In this document: positions 7,859-13,983 of the stretch, piece by piece
How the letters are laid out: every line of letters starts with the position of its first letter
Position numbering within the stretch: position 1 is the first letter of the stretch
Assembly (NCBI GenBank): GCA_963976395.1
Contig: CAXBLG010000045.1
Coordinates: 1-25,818 of the forward strand
DNA: 25,818 bases
Direction: 5' to 3'
From: UBA11612 sp963976395
GTDB taxonomy: Bacteria; Pseudomonadota; Alphaproteobacteria; Rhodospirillales; Rhodospirillaceae
Position numbers and translations under genes: made by a program
The notes under the pieces: generated by a model
Told to the model about the DNA's origin: nothing
The model's input: the letters and a program-made list of their open reading frames with translations, nothing else
Database searches by the model: none

Positions 7859-8836
7859 GTGCAGTTCAAACTCATCGCAAAATGGCTGGCATGGTTACTG
7901 TTAAGCGTTGCTGCTCTTGGACTCGTGGGCTTTTTTGCATTTGTGCCGACGGCTAAAGAACCGGGCTATGTGTTTGTGACGAGTTGGGGAAAACAAGGTA
8001 ACGCTCCAGGCGAATTCCACGACCCGACAGGTATCGCCGTCGCAGGCCAAGAGGTTTTTGTGTCGGACTCCCGCAATGGCCGGATTCAAGTCTTCGATTT
8101 GGACGGTAAATTTTTGCGTATGTTCGGTGCGCCCGGCTCCGGCGCAGGAGCCCTAGGGCGTCCGATGAACCTGACCGTTGCCGGGGGAGAGCTTTACGTA
8201 GCCGAGTATTTTAACGACCGAATTCAGGTGTTCGATTTAGATGGAATGCCTAAGCGGGCTATCGGTGTGGCGGGCAGCGGTCCAGGTCAATTCAGCGCCC
8301 CAGGCGGTGTCGCCGTGGCCGCCAACGGCGATCTATATGTGGCAGATTTCTATAACCAGCGCGTCCAGCATTTGCGACCAGACGGATCGTTCGTTAGCCA
8401 ACTAGGGACGACGCGTGAAGTCGGTATTCGTGCAGGTACCTTCAACTATCCGACAGATGTGACCATTGGCCCGGGCGGCTCTCTATACGTCGCGGACGGC
8501 TATAACGACCGTATTCAAGCCTTCGCACCCGACGCCAGTTTCTCCCATAAATGGGGTGGCCCGTTCGCACTTAACATATTCGGGCCGTTCCATGGATGGT
8601 TTGCCACGGTGACCGGGGTTTCCGTTGGGCCGAATGGCGAAATCTTTGTTGCAGATTTCTATAACAACCGAATTCAGAAATTCCGGCCCGACGGGACGTT
8701 TCTGACGGCCTTTGGCACGGCGGGCAACGGACCCGGCCAATTCGGCCACCCTATGGCGGCAGCGGTCAGTGATAATGGCAGCATTTTTGTAGCCGATTTT
8801 CTTAATAATCGTGTTCAGAAATGGCGTCCCAAATGA
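7859..8836 (+). CDS. Membrane-anchored six-repeat NHL beta-propeller protein
   Basis: The 325-residue product starts at GTG 7859, with AAGGA (7846-7850) eight bases upstream. An N-terminal hydrophobic helix (WLAWLLLSVAALGLVGFFAFV) anchors it or acts as an uncleaved signal. Six NHL repeats follow, each with the pattern P-x-G-(I/V)-(A/T)-V ... L-Y-V-A-D-x-x-N-x-R-(I/V)-Q, enough for a closed six-bladed propeller. The fifth unit carries a short insertion (NIFGPFHGWFATV). NHL propellers are protein- or ligand-binding scaffolds, and some carry enzymatic sites. Nothing here shows catalysis. It is the last gene of the operon, 11 bases after the barrel gene, and I know of no established role for an NHL protein in mercury resistance. 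Confidence 0.8.
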   Translation: MQFKLIAKWLAWLLLSVAALGLVGFFAFVPTAKEPGYVFVTSWGKQGNAPGEFHDPTGIAVAGQEVFVSDSRNGRIQVFDLDGKFLRMFGAPGSGAGALGRPMNLTVAGGELYVAEYFNDRIQVFDLDGMPKRAIGVAGSGPGQFSAPGGVAVAANGDLYVADFYNQRVQHLRPDGSFVSQLGTTREVGIRAGTFNYPTDVTIGPGGSLYVADGYNDRIQAFAPDASFSHKWGGPFALNIFGPFHGWFATVTGVSVGPNGEIFVADFYNNRIQKFRPDGTFLTAFGTAGNGPGQFGHPMAAAVSDNGSIFVADFLNNRVQKWRPK

Positions 8837-8871
8837 TGACCTGCGGACTTTGCAAAAAGAGCTAAATTTGG

Positions 8872-9279
8872 TTACGCGCCTTCATATAGTGCATCAATTA
8901 TCGGGCAGTCCGGCACATCGTCGCCGCTGCAATGTTTTAGCGTTTGGCTAAGGACGCGCTCCATCCGTTTCAGGTCTCGGATTTTCTCGCGAACGGACTT
9001 GAGATGGGTTCTAGCAATTTTTTCCACCTCAACGCAGCTGACCGCGCGATGGTCGACTAGGCCAAGAAGTGCCTTTACTTCGTTTAGTGAAAAACCGAGT
9101 TCACGGCCCCGCATGACAAACCGTAAGCGGCGCAGGTGCTCCTCGTTGTATTGGCGATAACCAGCCTCAGATCGCGGCGGAGCGGGCATAATACCGGCTT
9201 TCTCGTAGTAGCGCACCGTTTCCAAGTTGCAGCCTGCACGCTTGGCGATTTCCGCACGGGTTAGGCTCTTCATATCCAT
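8872..9279 (-). CDS. merR: MerR, Hg(II)-responsive regulator of the merTPFA operon (copy 2)
   Basis: The 135-residue product has a MerR helix-turn-helix (RAEIAKRAGCNLETVRYYEKAGI), a dimerisation helix, and cysteines at 82, 117 and 125. The effector-binding end CSGDDVPDCPIIDAL is typical of the compact mercury regulators of alphaproteobacteria. The C117-x7-C125 spacing is one residue shorter than in Tn501 MerR. The start at 9279 follows GGAGAGGG on the minus strand; ATG 9273 is a weaker alternative. It is transcribed divergently from merT, and the operator at 9307-9337 lies between them, so it should control merTPFA and limit its own expression. Its 3' end faces the NHL gene with a 35-base gap, too small for an obvious shared terminator. 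Confidence 0.88.
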   Translation of the reverse strand: MDMKSLTRAEIAKRAGCNLETVRYYEKAGIMPAPPRSEAGYRQYNEEHLRRLRFVMRGRELGFSLNEVKALLGLVDHRAVSCVEVEKIARTHLKSVREKIRDLKRMERVLSQTLKHCSGDDVPDCPIIDALYEGA

Positions 9280-9306
9280 TACACCCTCTCCACCAAAAAA
9301 AAAGCC

Positions 9307-9337
9307 TTGAGTCTGTACTTACTACAGACCCTATTTT
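9307..9337 (+). promoter_or_regulatory. MerR-type promoter/operator of merTPFA
   Basis: The -35 element TTGAGT (9307-9312) and -10 element TATTTT (9332-9337) are 19 bp apart, the hallmark of MerR-activated promoters. The spacer region contains a perfect 7-bp dyad GTCTGTA-N5-TACAGAC (9311-9329). Transcription on the plus strand would begin near 9344, about 65 bases before the merT start. The half-site (CTGTA...TACAG) differs from that of the first operon (CTGTAC...GTACGG), which argues for two distinct MerR-operator pairs. Confidence 0.85.
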
Positions 9338-9409
9338 GCTTTCATCAGGTGCGAATCTCAAGTGTTCGATGCGCGCGTTGATAAAACATCGAAGTTGCAG
9401 GAACCACTA

Positions 9410-9805
9410 ATGAACGTTGTGACGCAGACAGAAAACCTACATGAGGAGCAATCTGCTGACATAAACCACGGTCGCTTTGCGACAGCAGCAGGTGTCGTTG
9501 GTGCGATTATAGCGTCTTCTTGCTGCATCTTGCCGCTGGCGCTGGTGATGCTTGGCGTTGGCGGCACTTGGATGGGCAACTTAACAGTACTAGAGCCCTA
9601 CCGACCCTACACCATTTCAGCAACGGCTGTGATTCTCGGCATCGGGTTTTGGCAAGTTTACTTTAAGCCGCGAAAAGCTTGTGCAGAAGGTACTTACTGC
9701 GCAAGTCCAACTTCTGGACGAATCACAAAAGCAGTTTTATGGGCGGCTACCGCGTTGGTGTTAGGCGCGGCCACCGTCGATTATTGGGCCCCTCTCTTTT
9801 ACTAG
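9410..9805 (+). CDS. merT: MerT mercuric ion transporter
   Basis: The 131-residue protein has three predicted membrane helices. The vicinal pair C38-C39 in helix 1 (IIASSCCILPLAL), the MerT signature GGTWMGNLTVLEPYRPY, a cytoplasmic loop with the second pair C91 and C97 (KACAEGTYC), and the closing helix ending DYWAPLFY all match MerT. It passes Hg(II) from MerP across the inner membrane to MerA. ATG 9410 is chosen for AGGAA ten bases upstream and normal length. GTG 9362 is possible but would add 16 residues and sit very near the predicted transcript start. It is the first gene of merTPFA and lies 9 bases before merP. Confidence 0.93.
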   Translation: MNVVTQTENLHEEQSADINHGRFATAAGVVGAIIASSCCILPLALVMLGVGGTWMGNLTVLEPYRPYTISATAVILGIGFWQVYFKPRKACAEGTYCASPTSGRITKAVLWAATALVLGAATVDYWAPLFY

Positions 9806-9814
9806 GAGATCATC

Positions 9815-10150
9815 ATGACATTTTCACGACAGACCCTATCTATCTTGGCGGCGTTTCTTGTAATGGGCATGGCCGCACCGCAAGCTAGCCGCGTTGCTTT
9901 TGCCGAAGATCAAACCGTTGAAAGCAGTGTCATCGAAAAGACCACGACATTCGCCGTAGAGGGCATGTACTGCGCCCTTTGTCCCGTCACCGTGCGCAAG
10001 GCTATGGAAGGCGTCACTGGAGTGAAGTCGGTCGCTGTAGACTTCGAGGCTAAGACAGCCGCGGTCACCTTTGATCCGTCTCTAGCGACACCAGAACAAA
10101 TTGCGGAAGCATCATCAATGGCCGGTTATCCAGCCGCTCCGACATTATAA
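9815..10150 (+). CDS. merP: MerP periplasmic mercury-binding protein
   Basis: The 111-residue protein has a signal peptide (hydrophobic core LSILAAFLVMGMAA, likely cut near VAFA-ED) and one HMA domain with the GMYCALCPVTVRKAM motif. C53 and C56 are the Hg(II) ligands. GVKSVAVDFEAKTAAVTFD and the C-terminal AGYPAAP are close to MerP of Tn501/Tn21 type. It collects Hg(II) in the periplasm and hands it to MerT or MerF. The ribosome site is AGGAG seven bases before the ATG. Its stop codon lies inside the first copy of the 16-bp tandem repeat that precedes merF. Confidence 0.94.
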   Translation: MTFSRQTLSILAAFLVMGMAAPQASRVAFAEDQTVESSVIEKTTTFAVEGMYCALCPVTVRKAMEGVTGVKSVAVDFEAKTAAVTFDPSLATPEQIAEASSMAGYPAAPTL

Positions 10151-10178
10151 GCGCGACTATGAATAAGCGCGACTATGA
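10147..10178. repeat. Perfect 16-bp tandem duplication across the merP-merF junction
   Basis: The 16-mer ATAAGCGCGACTATGA occurs twice in direct tandem (10147-10162 and 10163-10178). The first copy holds the merP stop codon and an out-of-frame ATG at 10159. The second holds the merF ATG at 10175. Because 16 is not a multiple of three, the duplicated start opens a different frame (76 codons, no recognisable product). Confidence 0.97.
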
Positions 10179-10399
10179 CGGAACGATCCTTGCTGCGGTT
10201 TGGAATCATCGGGACCGCGATTGCTGCTCTGTGTTGTTTTACGCCCGTACTAATGGTGCTGTTTGGCGCTATCGGTTTATCGGCGGTTTTAGGCTATCTC
10301 GACTACGTATTGCTGCCTGCGCTCGCCGGGTTTATCGCCCTCACGCTGTACGCACTTTGGAAACAAAAGCGCCAGCCCACAACAAGTAGGAGAACTTGA
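10175..10399 (+). CDS. merF: MerF mercury transporter, lacking the C-terminal cysteine pair
   Basis: The 74-residue protein has two predicted membrane helices. Helix 1 carries the vicinal pair C20-C21 in ALCCFTPVL, and the segment GLSAVLGYLDYVLLPALAGFIALTLYA is almost canonical MerF. MerF carries Hg(II) across the inner membrane. Canonical MerF has a second vicinal cysteine pair near its C-terminus (ACC-type); here the tail reads KQKRQPTTSRRT and has no cysteine. No strong ribosome site precedes the ATG, which lies in the second copy of a 16-bp duplication. Expression may depend on coupling to merP, 24 bases upstream. Its stop codon overlaps the proposed merA start. Confidence 0.9.
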   Translation: MTERSLLRFGIIGTAIAALCCFTPVLMVLFGAIGLSAVLGYLDYVLLPALAGFIALTLYALWKQKRQPTTSRRT

Positions 10400-11814
10400 T
10401 TTTGGACCACCGTGAATCAGTTGACGCTGGGAACAATTATGATTTGGCTGTTATTGGGGCGGGTTCGGCGGGATTTTCTGCCGCAATCACTGCGGCTGAT
10501 CAAGGTGCGCAAGTGGCATTAATCGGGCACGGGACGATCGGCGGTACGTGCGTAAATTTTGGCTGCGTTCCCTCAAAGACCATGATTCGGGCCGCAGAAA
10601 CTTTGCATCAGTCTAAATCGGCTGCGCGGTTTGAAGGAATTAAGTCCAATGCTCAGATCGATAACTGGCAAGCGCTGATCTCTCAGAAAGACGCGCTGGT
10701 CTCATCTCTCAGGCACGCCAAATACATCAACGTACTGCCTGAATACAACGGCGTCGCCTATATTGAAGGTCAAGCTCGATTCATAAAAGACAAGCTGACC
10801 GTCAACGGACGAGGTATTGAAGCGTCTAAGGTTATCCTAGCGACAGGCGCAACCTCATCTATCCCTGCAATCAGCGGTATCGATCAGGTTCCCTATTTGA
10901 CCAGCACGACAGCGTTGGAATTGGGAACATTACCACGCTCACTTCTCGTTATTGGTGGCGGCTATATCGGTTGCGAACTCGCACAGATGTTTGCCCGATC
11001 CGGTGTTGAGGTTACCATTGTCTGCCGAAACCGCCTTATTCCTGAAATGGAGCCAGAAATCAGTGAGGCCCTAACCGGGTATTTTCGCGACGAGGGCATC
11101 ACGGTGCGCCCTGGTTTGATCTACCGAAATATTAAGGCACTGGATGGCCGCGTACTGCTGGATGTAGGCGAAGGCGTTATTGAAGCGGAAAACGTTCTTC
11201 TGACAACAGGCCGGCGGCCCAACACGGATGATCTTGGATTGATTGAAGCCGGTATTGATGTTTCCAAGAACGGCGGCATCGTTGTTGACGACCGATTGAG
11301 AACATCAAAGGCTGGTGTTTATGCTGCGGGTGACGTGACTGGACGAGACCAGTTCGTGTACATGGCCGCCTACGGAGCAAAGGTTGCTGCACTTAACGCG
11401 ATGAACGGCGATAGCTTGAAATACGACTCAACAGTGATGCCAGCTGTCGTTTTCACTGATCCTCAAGTAGCCAGCGTCGGTTTTACCGAGGCACATGCAC
11501 GCGCCGCTGGAATTGACGTAAAAACTTCAGTGTTGTCCCTTGAACACGTCCCTCGGGCCTTGGCGGCGCGCGATACACGCGGGCTGATCAAATTAGTCGC
11601 AGACAAACAAACCGATAAACTTCTCGGCGCTCACATTCTCGCTCCTGAAGGTGCTGACAGCATACAGACGGCGGCCATTGCCATAAAAGCCGGATTTACC
11701 ACGACCGACCTTGCGGGAACGATTTTCCCGTATCTGACGACGGTTGAAGGGTTGAAACTCGCAGCTCAGACCTTTGACAAGGATGTCAGTAAGCTCTCCT
11801 GTTGTGCAGGATAG
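10396..11814 (+). CDS. merA: Mercuric reductase MerA (short form without NmerA domain)
   Basis: The 472-residue flavoprotein reduces Hg(II) to Hg(0) with NADPH in the cytoplasm. It shows the FAD-binding GAGSAG near residue 21, the redox-active C52 and C57 in GGTCVNFGCVPSK, an NADPH-binding GGGYIGCELAQMFARSG, the ALAARDTRG segment, and the MerA-specific C-terminal vicinal cysteines C469-C470 (KLSCCAG) that deliver Hg(II) to the active site. The N-terminal HMA domain found in many MerA proteins is absent. No ATG is available. TTG 10396 overlaps the merF stop, and TTG 10402 has better spacing from AGGAG (10388-10392), so the true start may be two codons later. It is the last gene of merTPFA. No merB or merD is present. 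Confidence 0.95.
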   Translation: MILDHRESVDAGNNYDLAVIGAGSAGFSAAITAADQGAQVALIGHGTIGGTCVNFGCVPSKTMIRAAETLHQSKSAARFEGIKSNAQIDNWQALISQKDALVSSLRHAKYINVLPEYNGVAYIEGQARFIKDKLTVNGRGIEASKVILATGATSSIPAISGIDQVPYLTSTTALELGTLPRSLLVIGGGYIGCELAQMFARSGVEVTIVCRNRLIPEMEPEISEALTGYFRDEGITVRPGLIYRNIKALDGRVLLDVGEGVIEAENVLLTTGRRPNTDDLGLIEAGIDVSKNGGIVVDDRLRTSKAGVYAAGDVTGRDQFVYMAAYGAKVAALNAMNGDSLKYDSTVMPAVVFTDPQVASVGFTEAHARAAGIDVKTSVLSLEHVPRALAARDTRGLIKLVADKQTDKLLGAHILAPEGADSIQTAAIAIKAGFTTTDLAGTIFPYLTTVEGLKLAAQTFDKDVSKLSCCAG

Positions 11815-11969
11815 ACTCTGGCTAGTGTAGCCGTGCAGCAATAATTCGGCGGCGTCGAAGTGTGCATGGCGGCTAGTAATACCGCTAATATATGCGTTTC
11901 ATCGGCGTAGGTAATTGTTGACGAGATGAATCTTGCTCCGACAGTCGAAACGGGATTTATGGTGAGTCA

Positions 11970-12338
11970 GTGGCGCTTGAAACCATCAAAGAAACTGTAG
12001 CACCGCCAATCGCCAAAGATGCATTGGCAAGCGGAGGTATTCTAAGTGGCCTAGTGGCTCTCATAGGAGCATCGTGCTGCATTATACCGCTTGTGCTTTT
12101 CAATATTGGTCTGGGCGGCGCATGGCTAGCAAAGCTAGAGTTCTTCGTTGTCGCCAAGCCTTATTTCATGATCGCCAGTGCTGTTTTCATCATATCAGCA
12201 TTTATTGCCGCATTTTGGGGAGGACGGTCGCCGTCTCGTAAGACCATAACAATACTAGTGGTTGCGACCGTCTTCACCGGATTTGCATATGTGATGCCAT
12301 GGTATGAAGGTCGTATATTGCGATTCTTATTCGGATGA
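11970..12338 (+). CDS. MerT-like membrane protein lacking the second cysteine pair
   Basis: The 122-residue protein starts at GTG 11970, the first available start in frame; GGTGAG lies only three bases upstream, so the start is uncertain. It has three predicted membrane helices. Helix 1 holds C36-C37 in LIGASCCIIPLVLFNIGLGGAWLAKL, which closely follows MerT, and KPYFMIASAVFIISAFIAAFW matches the second MerT helix. The cytoplasmic loop is shortened to GGRSPSRK and has no cysteine, and the third helix ends VMPWYEGRILRFLFG. It probably moves Hg(II), or a related soft metal, by a simplified relay. A 155-base gap separates it from merA, with no MerR-type promoter that I can see, so it may be read through from merA or have its own promoter. 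Confidence 0.72.
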   Translation: MALETIKETVAPPIAKDALASGGILSGLVALIGASCCIIPLVLFNIGLGGAWLAKLEFFVVAKPYFMIASAVFIISAFIAAFWGGRSPSRKTITILVVATVFTGFAYVMPWYEGRILRFLFG

Positions 12339-12342
12339 CCCT

Positions 12343-12388
12343 GACCGAGATTATATTTGAATCTCAATTAAACATAATCTGACCGGTC
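12343..12388. repeat. Long inverted repeat after the MerT-like gene
   Basis: AGATTATATTT (12348-12358) and AAACATAATCT (12370-12380) pair over 10 of 11 positions, and GACC (12343-12346) can pair with GGTC (12385-12388) to extend the structure. It lies just after the stop codon at 12336-12338. It may end the mer transcript, although no T tract follows, or it may mark the left edge of the recombinase module. The last 8 bases are the palindrome GACCGGTC. Confidence 0.5.
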
Positions 12389-12445
12389 GGGCTCTCCTGA
12401 TCAGTTGTGTCTTAGTTCACAAGACGAGCCCCATTTTAGTAAAAC

Positions 12446-12456
12446 GGGGGGGGGGG
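12446..12456. repeat. Homopolymeric tract of 11 G
   Basis: Eleven consecutive G residues follow an imperfect dyad (CCCC-A-TTTT ... AAAA-C-GGGG, 12429-12449). The tract is in the 229-base region between the inverted repeat and the HTH gene and lies outside any coding sequence I accept. A run this long is prone to slippage and could vary in length between cells, or be miscalled in assembly. Confidence 0.8.
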
Positions 12457-12567
12457 AAATACCGCCTTCTCCCCAAACACTGCTAATTTCGTTGAGTTTT
12501 GGCTGGCTTAGCCGATACCGCCCTAAGAACACTCTCCCCCTACCTATAGGTTACGTAAACGAAGAAA

Positions 12568-12617
12568 AACACATATCTTGTGTTTTTATGTGGACACGAA
12601 CACATGATGTGTGTTTT
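12568..12617 (+). promoter_or_regulatory. Two direct copies of a dyad operator upstream of the HTH gene
   Basis: AACACAT-N4-TGTGTTTT occurs at 12568-12586 and at 12599-12617. The first copy sits within a perfect 9-bp dyad AAAAACACA-N5-TGTGTTTTT (12565-12587), and the second contains ACACAT-G-ATGTGT. The copies start 31 bp apart, close to three helical turns, and the second ends directly against the ATG at 12618. This is the arrangement expected of an autoregulated repressor with cooperative binding. A weak promoter (TTACGT 12551-12556, 17 bp, TATCTT 12574-12579) would overlap the first copy. Confidence 0.75.
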
Positions 12618-13187
12618 ATGGGGTTTATGAACGCCAGACCCCTTAAGAACCCTGAGCCACGCTATCACCACGGCAACCTTGTGCTGACAGCCAAGGACGT
12701 GGCGGAGGCAATATCCTTCAAGAAGGATAAGCAGGGCTTCACCAAGGCTTTACGCCAGGTGAAACATTGGACCGACAGCGGTTTGCTTCAAATCATCACC
12801 GATCTTGAGACCGGTAGCGGCGTTGCCCGTGAGTACGAGGATGAGCCAACGGTGATGATTGCAGCCATATTGCAGGAATTGGTGCTGTTCGGCTTGACCA
12901 TCGACAAAATGGAATCAATTGCCGCCCGGCTCTACAGGGATTTTGAAGAAGGCGATCCTGACGATGTCTTTTTCGCAGCTTTAACCGGAGAGTTCTCAGG
13001 CTATCTGGCCCTGGAATTCGGCGTGGACAGCCGTGGCCGTCTCAAACTTGAAAAAGCGCATACCTTTAGCACCGCGCCCGATGAACCCCCACTCGCAGAG
13101 AGCCTTCCAAAGGCCCGTAGCGTCCTTCTTTTGGACCTGGGCGCTATCGCGGACCGAATCACATGGCCCGGAATTGAAATTACGTAA
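12618..13187 (+). CDS. MerR-type helix-turn-helix regulator of the recombinase module
   Basis: The 189-residue product begins at ATG 12618; ATG 12627 is an alternative, and neither has good Shine-Dalgarno spacing. Residues of about 20-70 (LTAKDVAEAI, then RQVKHWTDSGLLQ, then GSGVAREYEDE) follow the MerR/HTH_17 pattern of helix-turn-helix, W-T-D-x-G-L-L wing and R-x-Y. The C-terminal half (AILQELVLFGLTIDKMESIAARL and onward) has no cysteines for metal binding and is unrecognised. It probably regulates itself through the paired operators at its 5' end and may control the recombinase. Small regulators of this type are common beside large serine recombinases in alphaproteobacteria. The last codons (DLGAIADRITWPGIE) recur in degraded form at 13562-13597, evidence of a tandem duplication. 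Confidence 0.65.
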   Translation: MGFMNARPLKNPEPRYHHGNLVLTAKDVAEAISFKKDKQGFTKALRQVKHWTDSGLLQIITDLETGSGVAREYEDEPTVMIAAILQELVLFGLTIDKMESIAARLYRDFEEGDPDDVFFAALTGEFSGYLALEFGVDSRGRLKLEKAHTFSTAPDEPPLAESLPKARSVLLLDLGAIADRITWPGIEIT

Positions 13188-13279
13188 TTACCGACGTTGC
13201 TAAGCCTTCGAAATTCAAAAATTGACTTCCCATTTGCCCGCCGCCCCCGCGTCAAACATTTGAAACAGGAATTGGCGGA

Positions 13280-13549
13280 ATGAAACGAACTTCAAAAGCA
13301 AAAAGAACACGTTCAAACAGTCAAAATATTAGCCCTGCCAACGACAATGCGCCTAAAATTGCGAATATTGAAAATTTGAAAATTCGGAGTGCGAAGTCCT
13401 CCACAACCCAGAGAGCGCCTGGGTTTGCAGTCTTTTCAAATTTTCCCGAATTGCTGCCAATTTTGAATTCTGAATTGATATTGGTAGGTGAACATTTGGG
13501 TGAATTCGTGAATTCAATTTTGGCCAACGATAATGAGCCTAATAATTGA
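13280..13549 (+). CDS. Small protein of unknown function, PANDN family, copy A
   Basis: This 89-residue protein is not recognised. It has a Lys/Arg/Ser-rich N-terminus, a PANDNAP motif at 19-25, a variable middle, a conserved core GFAVFSNFPELLPILNSELILV, and the C-terminal EFVNSILANDNEPNN, where ANDNEP repeats the earlier motif. There is no signal peptide or membrane helix. The core could form one amphipathic helix. Hand alignment with copy B is gapless over 89 residues with 51 identities. AGGAATTGGCGG precedes the ATG. Its A+T-rich codon use, full of AATT and GAATTC, contrasts with the recombinase. It is likely a recombinase-associated accessory gene; a DNA-bridging or directionality role is only a guess. 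Confidence 0.65.
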   Translation: MKRTSKAKRTRSNSQNISPANDNAPKIANIENLKIRSAKSSTTQRAPGFAVFSNFPELLPILNSELILVGEHLGEFVNSILANDNEPNN

Positions 13550-13713
13550 AATTGGAGATCTGAGTATTGCAGACCCGATCACATGACCCGGTATTGAGGA
13601 ACACTAGATGTGTACTGAAACTGAGGAGGTTTAACTTCTAAAATTTGAATACCCACCTTCATCGCCGCCGCGATTCAAATAATTAAAAAGACACCGAGAA
13701 AGGGTCTCGCGGC

Positions 13714-13983
13714 ATGAAATCTAGTTCAAAGTCGAAAAAGAGAATTTCAAATATTGGGCATATTGAGCCCGCAAACGACAATTCGCCCACATGTGCGAAA
13801 TTTGAATTTGAGGCTCTAAAGGATACCAATTCCTCTGTATCCCAGGGAGAGTGCGGGGTTGCGGTCTATTCAAATTTTCCCGAATTTTTACCGATTTTGA
13901 AATCTGAATTGGTGCTGATGCAGGGGTATTTGGCTGAATTTGTGAATTCAATCCTGGCCAACGATAATGAGCCTAATAATTAA
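13714..13983 (+). CDS. Small protein of unknown function, PANDN family, copy B
   Basis: This 89-residue paralogue of the protein at 13280-13549 keeps the basic N-terminus, PANDNSP at 19-25, the core GVAVYSNFPEFLPILKSELVLM, and an identical last 15 residues (EFVNSILANDNEPNN). Most differences lie in residues 26-47. Unlike copy A it has two cysteines (27 and 47). Preservation of frame, length and both ends, with divergence in the middle, suggests both copies were kept under selection. It lies 16 bases before the recombinase, and the ribosome site of the recombinase immediately follows its stop codon, so the two are probably co-transcribed. The function is unknown. Confidence 0.65.
   Translation: MKSSSKSKKRISNIGHIEPANDNSPTCAKFEFEALKDTNSSVSQGECGVAVYSNFPEFLPILKSELVLMQGYLAEFVNSILANDNEPNN

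Noticed and set aside
10159..10389. 76-codon frame starting at the decoy ATG before merF
   Set aside because: It is an out-of-frame reading of merF created by the 16-bp duplication; the merF frame matches a known family.
12405..12617. N-terminal extension of the HTH protein back to 12405
   Set aside because: The extension would span the G11 tract and both operator copies, and its translation shows no structure. The regulatory sites argue for a start at 12618 or 12627.
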